In this document: in pieces, positions 36,151 through 45,524 of the stretch | Position numbering within the stretch: the first letter of the stretch is position 1 | Layout: each line of letters begins with the position of its first letter | Assembly (NCBI RefSeq): GCF_900113225.1 | Contig: NZ_FOZE01000001.1 | Coordinates: 2,542,001 to 2,606,000, forward strand | DNA: 64,000 bases | Origin: Mitsuaria sp. PDC51 | Lineage (GTDB): Bacteria > Pseudomonadota > Gammaproteobacteria > Burkholderiales > Burkholderiaceae_C | Reading direction: 5' to 3' | Position numbers and translations under genes: made by a program | The notes under the pieces: model-generated | Told to the model about the DNA's origin: nothing | Database searches by the model: none | What the model saw: only the letters and a program-made list of their open reading frames with translations

Positions 36151-36299
36151 GACGATCCCCATCGTGTTGATGCGATGCCTCCACTGTGGTCCAGCGGCGC
36201 GCCGGGGTCTGTCGGGCCGCGCTGGCCCGGGCTGTAGGACGCCACGCCGCGCGACGCCGCGCCCGCGCACCCGCTGCCGCGCCGCCGCATCGGGGCCTC

Positions 36300-37397
36300 T
36301 CAACGTTCCGACTGCAGCCGCGGCAGCAGCAGCTCGAACATCGTGCCCTGCCGCGCCCGCGACGCGCCGATCAGCGAGCCGCCATGCGCGCGCGCCACGC
36401 GCTCGGGCTCCTCCAGCCCCGGGCCGACCAGGGCCGAGGACATGCCCGACACCGGTTCGGTGCCGCCGAACAGGTGGATGGCGGCCTCGGGTTCGAGCAC
36501 GCGATCGAAGCTGATGCGCAGCGTCAGCGAGCGATGCGCCGCGCCGTCGACCTGGATGCGGATCCCGCAGTCGCCGGCATGCGTGGCGCCTTGCATGATC
36601 AGCCGGTCGATGGCCTGGGCCATCAGTTCCGGATCGAAGTCGCCGGTGGTGTCGCCGACGCGTTCGAACGCGGGCGGCACCCACATCACCGCCTGGTTGC
36701 TTTCGACGTCCAGGCGCTGTGCCGCCAGCGTGGCCAGGTCGCCGAGCACCGGCTGCACCTGCAGCAGCTCGCAGGGCCGCCGCGCCAGGCTGCCCAGGTG
36801 GTCCACCTGGCGCCCCAGCAGCGTCGCCGCCGCCTTGACGCGCTGGCCGGCCTTCTGCAGGGAGGGCGACTCGGTCTGACGGATCAGCAGCTCGGCGTTG
36901 AGCATCATGACCGACAGCGGGCTGCGGATGTCGTGGCTGAGCGCGCCCAGCATCAGCGCGTTCACCCGCGCCAGGCGTTCCTGCTCGACGATGCGCTCGG
37001 CCAGCATCAGGCGCTGGCGGTGCAGGTCGGCGAAGACCGCGACCTTGCTGCGCAGCACATGCGCGTCGACCGGTTTGTAGATGAAGTCGACCGCGCCGGC
37101 CTCGTAGCCCTTGAAGCTGCGCTGCGCCTCCTGGGAGCCGGCGGTCAGAAAGATGATCGGCACGTGCCGGGTACGCTCCGCCCCGCGCATCAGCTCGGCC
37201 AGGGTGAAGCCGTCCATGCCCGGCATCTGCACGTCCAGCAGGGCCAGCATCACGTCATGCACCAGCAGCAGTTCGAGCGCGGCGGGACCGGATTCCGCCG
37301 TCAACACGCGCAGCCCCGAGTCGGCCAGCAGCGCCTTCATCGCGAGCAGGTTCTGCGGCTTGTCGTCCACCACCAGCACGCTGATCTCATCGGCCAC
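36300..37397 (-). CDS. Receiver-HisKA protein with degenerate ATPase domain
   Basis: A 365-residue soluble protein. The N-terminal receiver is intact (VLVVDDKPQN, acceptor Asp55 in LALLDVQMPG, Lys108 in IYKPVD). The H-box is intact (GALSHDIRSPLSVMMLN, His155). The ATPase part is unusual: the N-box reads DRLIMQGATHAG instead of an N-x3-N form, no D-x-G-x-G is visible (FDRVLEPEAA in its place), and the last G box is reduced to VGPGLEE. ATP binding is therefore doubtful. The start is GTG 37397, with GGGAG 7 bases upstream. It is divergent from the stressosome operon, 206 bases away, and may dock to its kinases. Confidence 0.8.
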   Translation of the reverse strand: MADEISVLVVDDKPQNLLAMKALLADSGLRVLTAESGPAALELLLVHDVMLALLDVQMPGMDGFTLAELMRGAERTRHVPIIFLTAGSQEAQRSFKGYEAGAVDFIYKPVDAHVLRSKVAVFADLHRQRLMLAERIVEQERLARVNALMLGALSHDIRSPLSVMMLNAELLIRQTESPSLQKAGQRVKAAATLLGRQVDHLGSLARRPCELLQVQPVLGDLATLAAQRLDVESNQAVMWVPPAFERVGDTTGDFDPELMAQAIDRLIMQGATHAGDCGIRIQVDGAAHRSLTLRISFDRVLEPEAAIHLFGGTEPVSGMSSALVGPGLEEPERVARAHGGSLIGASRARQGTMFELLLPRLQSER

Positions 37398-37603
37398 GTC
37401 GTTCTCCCAATCGTTGGTCTTGAATGTCTGACAGGGGCACTGGGCAAACGGCATGCCCATTTCGCCCCAGGGCTTACCCGCCCCCAATCCTCGCCCCGTG
37501 ACGCCGGAGCGGGTGAGGTCGGCAGAGTACGATCGCGGCCGCCGCGCCATCCCGCGCACCCTTCTCCCCGCATCACGGCGTCAACCGCGCCCAAGAGGAC
37601 CCG

Positions 37604-38494
37604 ATGAAACAGAACAGCGCCGCCGTCGAAGATCTCCTGTCCACCCAACGCGACCGTGTGCTCGCCGAATGGCAGGCCGAACTCGCCGCCAGCGGCCGCG
37701 CGCTGGCCAGCGAAGGCCGCGAGACCGGCGAACTGCTGGACGCCCTCCTCGCCGGCGTGCGCGCCACCGGCAACACCGAGAACTTCGACGATGCGCCCTG
37801 GGCGCCTTTGCGCGAGGTGCTGGCGAGCCTGTCGCGCTCGCGCGCCGCCCAGGGATCGACCGCCGCCGACACCAGCCGCTTCGTGCTGGCGCTCAAGAAG
37901 CCGCTGTTCGCCGGCCTGCAACGCCGCTTCAGCGACCAGCCGGCCGCACTCGTGGACGCCACCTGGGAGGTGTCCTCGCTGCTGGACCACATGGCGCAGC
38001 ACACCGTCAGCACCTACCAGCGCAGCCGCGAGGACATCATCGCCCGCCAGCAGCAGGAGCTGCTGGAGCTCTCCACCCCGGTCGTCAAGCTGTGGGACGG
38101 CGTGCTGGCGGTGCCGATGATCGGCACGCTCGACAGCGGCCGCACCCAGCTGGTCATGGAGACGCTGCTGCAGCGCATCGTGGAGACCGGCTCCGCGCTG
38201 GCGATCATCGACATCACCGGCGTGCCGACCGTCGACACGCTGGTCGCGCAGCATCTGCTCAAGACCGTCACCGCCATCCGGCTGATGGGCGCGGACGCGA
38301 TCATCAGCGGCATCCGGCCGCAGATCGCGCAGACCATCGTGCACCTGGGCATCGACCTGGAAGGCATCACGACCAAGGCGACGCTGGCCGACGCGCTGGC
38401 GCTGGCGATGCGACGCGCCGGCTTCGTCGTCTCCAGGGCCAAGGCCGCCCCGGGCGCCATGAGCGGAACGGCCGGCACGGGCGGCGCCGCATGA
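37604..38494 (+). CDS. rsbR: RsbR-type stressosome co-antagonist (sensor subunit)
   Basis: A 296-residue protein: a variable helical N-terminal sensor region (residues 1-155) and a C-terminal STAS domain (about 160-275). The STAS domain keeps both Thr sites phosphorylated by RsbT in Bacillus: Thr212 in [14 protein letters not shown] and Thr244 in [17 protein letters not shown]. With RsbS it should build the stressosome shell and sequester RsbT. The N-region is not a globin or PAS; it resembles the RsbRD-type helical region, so the signal is unknown. First gene of the operon, overlapping rsbS as ATGA. Confidence 0.92.
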   Translation: MKQNSAAVEDLLSTQRDRVLAEWQAELAASGRALASEGRETGELLDALLAGVRATGNTENFDDAPWAPLREVLASLSRSRAAQGSTAADTSRFVLALKKPLFAGLQRRFSDQPAALVDATWEVSSLLDHMAQHTVSTYQRSREDIIARQQQELLELSTPVVKLWDGVLAVPMIGTLDSGRTQLVMETLLQRIVETGSALAIIDITGVPTVDTLVAQHLLKTVTAIRLMGADAIISGIRPQIAQTIVHLGIDLEGITTKATLADALALAMRRAGFVVSRAKAAPGAMSGTAGTGGAA

Positions 38495-38925
38495 CGACGC
38501 GCATCCCCATCCTGCGCATGGGCAGGACGCTGCTGGTCACCATCCAGGTCGACCTGCAGGACCAGACCGCGATGGCGCTGCAGGACGACCTGGCCAACCG
38601 CATCCAGGAGACCGGCGCGACCGGCGTGCTGATCGACATCTCCGCGCTGGAGATCGTCGACTCCTTCATCGGCCGCATGCTGGCCGGCATCTCCGGCATC
38701 GCCCGGGTGCTGGGCGCCAACTCGGTGGTCGTCGGCATGCAGCCGGCGGTGGCCATCACGCTGGTGGAGCTGGGCCTGTCGTTGCCGGGCGTGAGCACCG
38801 CGCTGGACGTCGAGCGGGGCATGGCGCTGCTGCGCCGCGCCGACGCCCTGGCGCAGGCCGGGCTGGACGAGGATGAGGCCGCATCGACCGACGACATCGA
38901 GGAGCCGCCCGGTGCCGGCCGCTGA
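38491..38925 (+). CDS. rsbS: RsbS-type stressosome scaffold (STAS)
   Basis: A 144-residue single STAS domain ([38 protein letters not shown]). Ser58 in VDSFIGR corresponds to the RsbS Ser phosphorylated by RsbT on activation. About 25 acidic residues extend the C-terminus ([17 protein letters not shown]) beyond the usual 120. It is coupled to rsbR by ATGA and overlaps rsbT by 14 bases, so all three are made together. Confidence 0.92.
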   Translation: MTTRIPILRMGRTLLVTIQVDLQDQTAMALQDDLANRIQETGATGVLIDISALEIVDSFIGRMLAGISGIARVLGANSVVVGMQPAVAITLVELGLSLPGVSTALDVERGMALLRRADALAQAGLDEDEAASTDDIEEPPGAGR

Positions 38926-39319
38926 GTCCGCCGGCGCGCTGCCGATCCACGTCGAGTCCGACATCGTGCTGGCGCGCCAGCTGGTGCGGCGCCTGACGCA
39001 GGAGCTGCGCTTCTCCCTGGTCGACCAGACCAAGATGATCACCGCGGCCAGCGAGCTGTCGCGCAACACGCTGATCTACGGCGGCGGCGGCGAGATGGCC
39101 TGGCAGTTCGTCCAGGCCGGCGTGCGCACGGGCCTGCAACTTGCCTTCGTCGACCAGGGGCCGGGCATTCCGGACCTGGAGCTGGCGATGAAGGATGGAT
39201 GGACCTCGGGCAACGGGATGGGCATGGGCCTGTCCGGCAGCAAGCGGCTGGTGAACGACTTCGAGATCGAGTCCGGGCCCGGACGCGGCACGCGCGTGAC
39301 GATCACGCGCTGGAAGTAG
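38912..39319 (+). CDS. rsbT: RsbT-type serine/threonine kinase (stressosome switch)
   Basis: A 135-residue GHKL-fold kinase. N-box region [19 protein letters not shown]1 [15 protein letters not shown], and G2 [20 protein letters not shown]. In Bacillus it phosphorylates RsbR and RsbS, is released, and then activates a PP2C phosphatase (RsbU). Start GTG 38912 is chosen because GAGGAG lies 8 bases upstream and the length matches the family (about 133). No RsbU-like phosphatase with an RsbT-binding domain and no anti-sigma/anti-anti-sigma pair is present, so the downstream target probably lies among the kinases that follow. Confidence 0.92.
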   Translation: MPAAESAGALPIHVESDIVLARQLVRRLTQELRFSLVDQTKMITAASELSRNTLIYGGGGEMAWQFVQAGVRTGLQLAFVDQGPGIPDLELAMKDGWTSGNGMGMGLSGSKRLVNDFEIESGPGRGTRVTITRWK

Positions 39320-39321
39320 CC

Positions 39322-40362
39322 ATGCGTCCGCATCGTCGCTTCCCCATCGACGACGTCAGTCAGGTGGGCGAAGCCCGGCGGGCCGCGCAGGCGCTGGCCA
39401 CCGAACTGGGCTTCGACGCGGACGCCGCCGGCCGGCTGGCCCTGGTGGTGACCGAGCTCGGCACCAACCTGGTCCGGCACGTCGGCCCCGGCCGCAAGGC
39501 CGAATTGCTGGTCGGCCCCGACGTCGCGCGCGATGGGGGCCCGCCCGCCGTGCAGGTGCTGGCCATGGACCAGGGCGACGGCATGGACCTCGAGCGCTGC
39601 CTGCGCGACGGCTACAGCACCGGCGGCTCGTCCGGCACGGGCCTGGGCGCGATCCGGCGCCAGGCCGACCGCTTCGGCGCGTTCTCGGCGCCTGGCCGGG
39701 GCACGGTCATCGCCACCCGCCTCGCGGTGCGGGGCGAGCGCACGTCCGTGCCCGCGCGCCCTGCGGCCTTCGACATCGCCGGGCTGTCGCTCGCGGCGCC
39801 CGGCGAGTCGGTGAGCGGCGACGCCTGGGCCCTGCGCCGCGACGGCACGCAGTGGTCGCTGGCGCTGGCCGACGGCCTCGGGCACGGGCCCGACGCGGCC
39901 ACGGCGGCGGATCGGCTGATGGCGCTGCTGGGCGAGGCGGCGCCGGGCCTGCGGGCCTCGCCGGCCGCCTTCCTGGACAGCGCGCACGAGCCGCTGCGCA
40001 GCACGCGCGGCTGCGCCGCCGCGATGGTCGCGCTCGATGAAGGCGGCACGTCGCTGCGCTTCGGCGGCGCCGGCAACGTCATCGGGCGCCTGATCTCCGG
40101 CGTGGCCGACCGCTCGCTGCTGTCGCAGCACGGCACGCTCGGCCTGCAGGTGCGACGCCTGCAGGATGTGGTCTACGATTGGCCGCCCCACGCGGTGCTG
40201 GTGCTGCACTCCGATGGCATCGTCAGCCGCTGGTCGCTGGCGGACACGCCCGGCCTGCTGCAGGCCGACCCGGCGGTCATCGCCGGATGGATCGCCCGGG
40301 ACCACCTGCGCGGACGGGACGACGCGACCGTCGTCGTGGTGCGCCGCCATGAAGGACCATGA
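39322..40362 (+). CDS. Fused GHKL ATPase-PP2C phosphatase (RsbX-like)
   Basis: A 346-residue two-domain protein. Residues 1-135 form an anti-sigma/RsbT-like ATPase (VVTELGTNLVRHVG, DQGDGMDLERCLRDGYSTGG, SSGTGLGAIRRQADRF). Residues 150-346 form a PP2C/SpoIIE-type phosphatase (SGDAWALRRDGTQWSLALAD, GLGHGPDAATAADRLM, SDGIVSRW, RDDATVVVVR). In stressosome operons the RsbX position resets the complex by removing phosphates from RsbR and RsbS; fusion to a second ATPase is seen in Gram-negative versions. It starts two bases after the rsbT stop codon. Confidence 0.88.
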   Translation: MRPHRRFPIDDVSQVGEARRAAQALATELGFDADAAGRLALVVTELGTNLVRHVGPGRKAELLVGPDVARDGGPPAVQVLAMDQGDGMDLERCLRDGYSTGGSSGTGLGAIRRQADRFGAFSAPGRGTVIATRLAVRGERTSVPARPAAFDIAGLSLAAPGESVSGDAWALRRDGTQWSLALADGLGHGPDAATAADRLMALLGEAAPGLRASPAAFLDSAHEPLRSTRGCAAAMVALDEGGTSLRFGGAGNVIGRLISGVADRSLLSQHGTLGLQVRRLQDVVYDWPPHAVLVLHSDGIVSRWSLADTPGLLQADPAVIAGWIARDHLRGRDDATVVVVRRHEGP

Positions 40363-40368
40363 CGGACG

Positions 40369-41376
40369 ATGAAGGACCGTGAGGACAGCGAGACAGTGAG
40401 GACAGTTGTCACAGTTGGAACGCGCATGACGCCCATGAACGACACCACGACCATCGCTCCGGATGTCGCCGCGCTGCAGGCCGCGCTGGCCGCGGCCCGC
40501 GCCCAGGTCGAGGCCTTGCAGAGCGAACTCGACGAGACCAACCGCGGCGTGCTGGCGCTGTACGCGGAGCTGGACACGCAGGCCCAGCAGCTGCGCCAGG
40601 CGACCGAGCTCAAGAGCCGCTTCCTCGCCTACATGAGCCATGAGTTCCGCACGCCGATCTCGTCGATCCGCAGCCTGACGCGGCTGCTGCTCGACCGCAT
40701 CGACGGCCCGTTGACGCTGGAGCAGGAACGGCAGATCAACTTCATCCGCACCACGTCGGAGGAATTCGCCGACATGGTCAACGACCTGCTCGACCTGGCC
40801 AAGGTCGAGGCCGGCCGCATCGACATCTCGCCGGCCTGGTTCGAGCTGGTCGACCTGTTCGCGGCGCTGCGCGGCATGTTCAAGCCGGTGCTGGTCAACC
40901 CGGAGGTGCAGCTGGTCTTCGAGGAGCCGCAAGGCGTCTCGCAGCTCTTCACCGACAACGCCAAGCTCTCGCAGATCCTGCGCAACTTCATCTCCAACGC
41001 GCTGAAGTTCACCGCGCAGGGCGAGGTGCGCGTCAGCGCGGTGGTGGGCGACGGTCCGGACGGCGCGGACGAGGTCACCTTCTCCGTGCGCGACACCGGC
41101 ATCGGCATCGCGCCGGAATTCCACGGCGCGATCTTCCAGGACTTCGCCCAGATCGACTCGCCGATCCAGAAGCGCCTGCGCGGCACCGGCCTGGGCCTGT
41201 CGCTCAGCAAGCGGCTGGCGGAGCTGCTCGGCGGCCGCGTCGCGCTGAGCAGCACGCCGGGCGTGGGGTCGGTGTTCTCGGTGACGCTGCCGCTGCAGCT
41301 GCCGGGCGCGACCGGCGCGACCGAAGCGGCCACCGACGCGGAGGCCAACGCAGTCAGGGAAGTGCCCGACGCATGA
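40369..41376 (+). CDS. Soluble histidine kinase of the stressosome operon
   Basis: A 335-residue cytoplasmic kinase: a coiled coil (LQAALAAARAQVEALQSELD), H-box YMSHEFRTPISSI (His91 from this start), N-box NFISNALKF, G1 DTGIGIAPEF and G2 GTGLGLSLS, all intact. It has no membrane or named sensory domain, so its input is probably a protein, with RsbT the obvious candidate. An alternative ATG at 40426 removes 19 poorly conserved residues. It begins six bases after the phosphatase gene and overlaps the next kinase gene as ATGA. Confidence 0.88.
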   Translation: MKDREDSETVRTVVTVGTRMTPMNDTTTIAPDVAALQAALAAARAQVEALQSELDETNRGVLALYAELDTQAQQLRQATELKSRFLAYMSHEFRTPISSIRSLTRLLLDRIDGPLTLEQERQINFIRTTSEEFADMVNDLLDLAKVEAGRIDISPAWFELVDLFAALRGMFKPVLVNPEVQLVFEEPQGVSQLFTDNAKLSQILRNFISNALKFTAQGEVRVSAVVGDGPDGADEVTFSVRDTGIGIAPEFHGAIFQDFAQIDSPIQKRLRGTGLGLSLSKRLAELLGGRVALSSTPGVGSVFSVTLPLQLPGATGATEAATDAEANAVREVPDA

Positions 41377-43367
41377 GCGAGCCCCACGCCATCGACCGCT
41401 CGCGGCACCGGCTGCTCGTCGTCAACGACGATCCGGTGGGCCGCTACACCACGGTGCGGCTGCTCAACGCGGCCGGTTTCCCGACGCTGGAAGCCGCCAC
41501 CGGCGCCGAGGCGCTGCGCGCCGCGGAGCAGCGGCCGTCCGCCGTCGTGCTGGACATCCACCTGCCCGACATCGACGGCTTCGAGCTGTGCCGCCGCCTG
41601 CGCGCCCAGGCCAGCACCTTCCGTCTGCCGGTCATCCACCTGACGGCCGCCTACCTCACCGACGAGGACAAGGTCCGCGGCCTGGACGCCGGCGCCGATG
41701 CCTACCTCACCCATCCGGTCGAGCCGGCGGTGCTGGTGTCGACCATCCAGTCGCTGGTGCGCACCCGCGAGGCCGAGGAGGCGATGCGGCGCAGCGAGGC
41801 CAAGTTCCGCGCCGTCTACGCGCAGGCGCCGATCGGCATCTGCCTGCTGCGGGCCGGCGACAGCACGCTGCTGGAAGCCAATCCCGCGATGCTGGCGCTG
41901 CTGGGGCTCGGCGCCGACCAGGGCGAAGCGGTCGCGGGCCGCCCGCTGACCGACTTCGTCGCCAGCGAGGACCAGGGCGCCGCGCGCGGTTTCATCGCGA
42001 TGCTCGGCAGCGAGGGCGCGCGCGCGGAGTTCCCGCTGCGCTCGAGCGGCGGCCGCGCGGTGCCGGTCGAATGGACCGCCTCGCCGCCGATCGAGCCCGG
42101 CATCTGCATGGCGATGGCCGCGGACATCTCGCAGCGCCAGCTGCTGGCGCGGCAGCGCCAGGAACTGCTCGACCGCGAGCGCGTCGCGCGCGGCGAGGCC
42201 GAGCGGCTCTCGCGCATGAAGGACGACCTGATCGCGGTGCTGTCGCACGAGCTGCGCACGCCACTGAACGCGATCATGGGCTGGACGCACGTGCTGCAGC
42301 GGCACAGCCCGCCGGAGCTGCTCGTCAAGGGGCTGGCGGCGATCGACCGCAACGTGTCGATCCAGGCGCGGATGATCACCGACATCCTGGACATGTCCCG
42401 GCTCAACATCGGCAAGCTGCCGCTGGCGCGCGAGCGCGTCGAGGCCGGCGCGGTGCTGCGCGAGGCGGCGGCGGTGGTCCAGCACACGCTCGACGAAAGC
42501 GGCCACCGGCTGGCGCTGGACCTCCGGGACGAGGCCACGCCACTGCTGGCCGACAGCGGGCGGGTGCAGCAGGTGATCTGGAACCTGATGGGCAACGCCG
42601 CCAAGTTCTCGCCGCGCGGCAGCACGATCACCCTGACGCTGCGAGCCGCCGACGGCGGCGCGCGCGTGGAGGTCCGCGACGAGGGCCAGGGCATCGCGCC
42701 GGAGTTCCTGCCCCATGTCTTCGACCGCTTCACCCAGAGCGACGCGGCCAGCAGCCGCCAGCACGGCGGGCTCGGCCTGGGGCTGGCGATCGTCAAGAGT
42801 CTGGTGGAGGCGCATGGCGGCTGGGTGGAGGTCCACAGCGAAGGGCGTGGGCGCGGCGCGGCCTTCCGCTTCTGGCTGCCCGGTGCCGACAACGCGCCGC
42901 CCGACGTGGACACCGGCCCCGGCATGCTGAGCGCCTTCGGCGCCCTCGGCGAGGCCGCCACCGGCGACGCGCCGGCGATCGTGCTGCCGGGCCTGCGGGT
43001 GCTGGTCGTGGACGACGACGTGGACGCCGGCGCGATGCTGAAACTGATCCTGAGCGAGCGCGGCGCGCAGGTGACCGTGGTCCACGGCGCGGACGAGGCG
43101 CTGCTGGCCCTGGCCGGCAACGCCTTCGACCTCTTGATCAGCGACATCGGCATGCCGGGTCGCGATGGCTACGACCTGGTGCGGGACATCCGCGGCCTCG
43201 AGCCGCCCGGCGAGCGGCTGCCGGCGATCGCGCTGACCGCCTTCTCGCGCGACGTGGACCGGCAGCAGGCGCTGCAGGCCGGCTTCGACGCCCACCTGGC
43301 CAAGCCGCTCAAGCCGCCGCTGCTGATGCGCCTGGTGGCGCAGATCACCCGCGCGGACGTGGGCTGA
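41373..43367 (+). CDS. Hybrid kinase REC-PAS-HisKA-HATPase-REC
   Basis: A 664-residue soluble hybrid kinase. Receiver 1 covers residues 10-130 (acceptor Asp61 in VVLDIHLPDIDG); its usual Lys-Pro is replaced by His-Pro (AYLTHPVEP), so its chemistry may be altered. PAS covers about 140-250 (FRAVYAQAPIGICLLRAGD). The H-box is LSHELRTPLNAIMG with His292, the N-box NLMGNAAKFS, and the final G box GGLGLGLAIVKSLVEAHGG. Receiver 2 lies near 540-660 (LLISDIGMPGRDG, LAKPLKP). It terminates the stressosome operon. No DNA-binding or cyclase output domain is attached, so a further partner must read the phosphate. Confidence 0.9.
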   Translation: MSEPHAIDRSRHRLLVVNDDPVGRYTTVRLLNAAGFPTLEAATGAEALRAAEQRPSAVVLDIHLPDIDGFELCRRLRAQASTFRLPVIHLTAAYLTDEDKVRGLDAGADAYLTHPVEPAVLVSTIQSLVRTREAEEAMRRSEAKFRAVYAQAPIGICLLRAGDSTLLEANPAMLALLGLGADQGEAVAGRPLTDFVASEDQGAARGFIAMLGSEGARAEFPLRSSGGRAVPVEWTASPPIEPGICMAMAADISQRQLLARQRQELLDRERVARGEAERLSRMKDDLIAVLSHELRTPLNAIMGWTHVLQRHSPPELLVKGLAAIDRNVSIQARMITDILDMSRLNIGKLPLARERVEAGAVLREAAAVVQHTLDESGHRLALDLRDEATPLLADSGRVQQVIWNLMGNAAKFSPRGSTITLTLRAADGGARVEVRDEGQGIAPEFLPHVFDRFTQSDAASSRQHGGLGLGLAIVKSLVEAHGGWVEVHSEGRGRGAAFRFWLPGADNAPPDVDTGPGMLSAFGALGEAATGDAPAIVLPGLRVLVVDDDVDAGAMLKLILSERGAQVTVVHGADEALLALAGNAFDLLISDIGMPGRDGYDLVRDIRGLEPPGERLPAIALTAFSRDVDRQQALQAGFDAHLAKPLKPPLLMRLVAQITRADVG

Positions 43368-43391
43368 GGCGCGCCGCGGCCCGGCGCCGGA

Positions 43392-45524
43392 TCAGCCGCC
43401 GCCCGGCGACGCGGCGCGCAGCGACAGGCCCAGCCAGAAGGCGCGGCCCGGCGCCGGCTCGTAGAAGCGGCCGTTGCCGTCGTTGACGATCACGCTGCCG
43501 GCGTAGCGACGGTCGGCCAGGTTGTCGATGCGGGCGGTCAGCTCGGCGCGCAGCGCACCGAGGGTCCAGCCATGACGGGCCCGGAGGTTGAGCACGCCGT
43601 AGCCGGCGGCCCATTCGCTGTTGAGGTCGTTGACCGCGGTGCGCTTGACGCCGCGCCATTCGACCGCCCACTCGCCGTCGCGCGCCGTCTCGAAGGGCCG
43701 CCAGGCCAGCTCGGCGTAGGCGCTGCCGCCGTGGGTGCCGGCGATGCGATTGCCGGACGGCACCGCCACGTTCGCGGATGGACAGGGCGTGCCGACACAG
43801 GTCAGGAATCCATCGCGGTAGCGCGCCTTCAGCGTGCCGAGCGCCAGTTGGGCGCGCCAGCGCGGCGTCGCGTCCCAGCTGCCCGCCAGCTCCACGCCGC
43901 TGCGCCGGGTGCGACCGACGTTCTGGAAGCTCGACCGCCCGCCGCTGTTGGACAGCACGCCGATCTCATCGCGCGTCGCGACATGGAACACCGCGGCGTC
44001 CAGCGAGACCGTCCCCGCGCGCCACTTGGCGCCCAGTTCCTGCTGCATGCTCTTCTGCGGCCGCAGTCCCGCGTTGAAGCCGCCCTGCCCGTCCGCCCGG
44101 TAGGCGAGCTCGTTGAGCGTCGGCGATTCGAAGCCGCGGCCGACGGCGGCATGCAGCAGCAGCGCCGGCGTCAACCGCCATCCGAGTCCGACGGCCGGCG
44201 TCGCGTAGCGGTAGCGCATCGCGCCCGAGTCGTCGCCGTTGCTCAGGAAGCGGTCGCGCGCGGCCAGGCGCACGCGACCGGCGCGCAGGCCGGCGCTGGC
44301 GTCCAGCGTCGCCGTCAGCGGCAGTTCCAGCTGCGCGTAGGCCTCACGGGTGATCGCCTCGTTGCCCTCGTCGCGGCGCAGCGCGCCGGTGACGCCCAGG
44401 CGCTGGGCCGCGCCGCTGCCGACGAAGTTCTCGTAGCCCTGGCGGTCGTCCTCCTGGCGTTCCGTGTTCACGCCGGTGACCAGCGTCGCCGCGCCGACGC
44501 GCCACAGCGCCCGCGCGTCGATGCCGTCGTAGTCGCGGCTGAAGTCGACCACGCCGCCGCCGCTGCCCGGCGGCGTCTGCGCGGCGACCGGAATGGACTG
44601 CCACTGCGTCACCGCGCGCCGGCCCGCATAGGCCGTCAGCACGCTTTCCGCCAGCGGACTTGCCGCCTCGAACTGATGACGCCAGCGCAGGCCGAGCTGC
44701 GTCTGCCGGGCGTTCTTGCGGGTGTTGAACTGCGTCGCAGGCGCCGCGGTCTGGTCCGGATCGGCGGCCAGCTGCGCGGCGGTCAGCCCCAGCGGATCCT
44801 GCGCGCGCTGGTCGATGTCGCTGAGCATCACCAGCACCTGGTCGCGCGCGCCGGTCCAGGCCAGGCGCCCGTTGGCCAGCGTCCGCCTGGCCGCGCTGTG
44901 CGGCCGGCTGCCGTCGACCTCCAGGTGGGACGCGCCCAGTCGCGCCTCCCAGCCGTCGCCGAATGGCGTGCCGGCCTGGAGCCGCGTCTGGCGCAGGCCG
45001 GCGCTGCCGGCGTCCAGGTCCAGTTCCGCGAATCGCTCGCGCACCGGCGCGCTCACCAGCGCGATCACCCCGCCCGAGCTGTTGCCGTACAGGGCGGTGA
45101 AGGGCCCGCGCAGCACCTCGATCCGCGCGGCGGAGGCCAGGTCGAAGTGCGTCACCTGCCCCTGGCCATCGGGCATCGTGGCCGGGATGCCGTCGGTGTA
45201 CAGGCGCAGCCCGCGCACGCCGAACGGGGCCCGCGCGCCGAAGCCGCGCGACGAGAGTTGCAGGTCCTGCGCGTAGTTCTGCCGGTTGTTGGCGGTGAGG
45301 CCGGGCACGCGATTCAGGGCCTCGGACAGATGGATGCCGGGGCCGGCGCCGCGCAGCGTGTCGGCGTCGACCACCGACGCCGCGTAAGGCGCGTCCTGCA
45401 GCGCGCGCTCGGACGTGCTGCCGGTGACCACCACCGCCGGCAGCGCGGCCGGCTGTCCCTGCGCCACGGCCAGTCCCCATCCCCACAGCGCCGCGGCGCC
45501 CATCCATTCCCTCGTCGATCGCAT
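43392..45524 (-). CDS. pqqU: PqqU (YncD)-like TonB-dependent receptor, probable PQQ uptake
   Basis: A 710-residue outer membrane receptor. After the signal sequence come a TonB-box region (LPAVVVTG), the plug (LSEALNRVPGLTANNRQNYA, DLQLSSRGFGARAPFGVRGL, YTDGIPATMPDGQG, IEVLRGPFTALYGNSSGGVI) and the beta barrel. The plug strings closely match E. coli YncD/PqqU, the receptor that imports the redox cofactor PQQ. It is divergent from a PQQ-type sugar dehydrogenase gene, which supports a cofactor-scavenging role. The C-terminus lacks the usual final Phe and carries a short Gly/Pro tail. Substrate is inferred. Confidence 0.82.
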   Translation of the reverse strand: MRSTREWMGAAALWGWGLAVAQGQPAALPAVVVTGSTSERALQDAPYAASVVDADTLRGAGPGIHLSEALNRVPGLTANNRQNYAQDLQLSSRGFGARAPFGVRGLRLYTDGIPATMPDGQGQVTHFDLASAARIEVLRGPFTALYGNSSGGVIALVSAPVRERFAELDLDAGSAGLRQTRLQAGTPFGDGWEARLGASHLEVDGSRPHSAARRTLANGRLAWTGARDQVLVMLSDIDQRAQDPLGLTAAQLAADPDQTAAPATQFNTRKNARQTQLGLRWRHQFEAASPLAESVLTAYAGRRAVTQWQSIPVAAQTPPGSGGGVVDFSRDYDGIDARALWRVGAATLVTGVNTERQEDDRQGYENFVGSGAAQRLGVTGALRRDEGNEAITREAYAQLELPLTATLDASAGLRAGRVRLAARDRFLSNGDDSGAMRYRYATPAVGLGWRLTPALLLHAAVGRGFESPTLNELAYRADGQGGFNAGLRPQKSMQQELGAKWRAGTVSLDAAVFHVATRDEIGVLSNSGGRSSFQNVGRTRRSGVELAGSWDATPRWRAQLALGTLKARYRDGFLTCVGTPCPSANVAVPSGNRIAGTHGGSAYAELAWRPFETARDGEWAVEWRGVKRTAVNDLNSEWAAGYGVLNLRARHGWTLGALRAELTARIDNLADRRYAGSVIVNDGNGRFYEPAPGRAFWLGLSLRAASPGGG

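Noticed and set aside
37440-37520. Stretch before rsbR resembling another REP-type repeat
   Set aside because: Only a degenerate partial match with no clean palindrome; not enough to call a repeat.
40629-43295. 888-codon minus-strand frame across the two stressosome kinases
   Set aside because: Antisense shadow in high-GC DNA; the kinases on the other strand carry all expected catalytic motifs.
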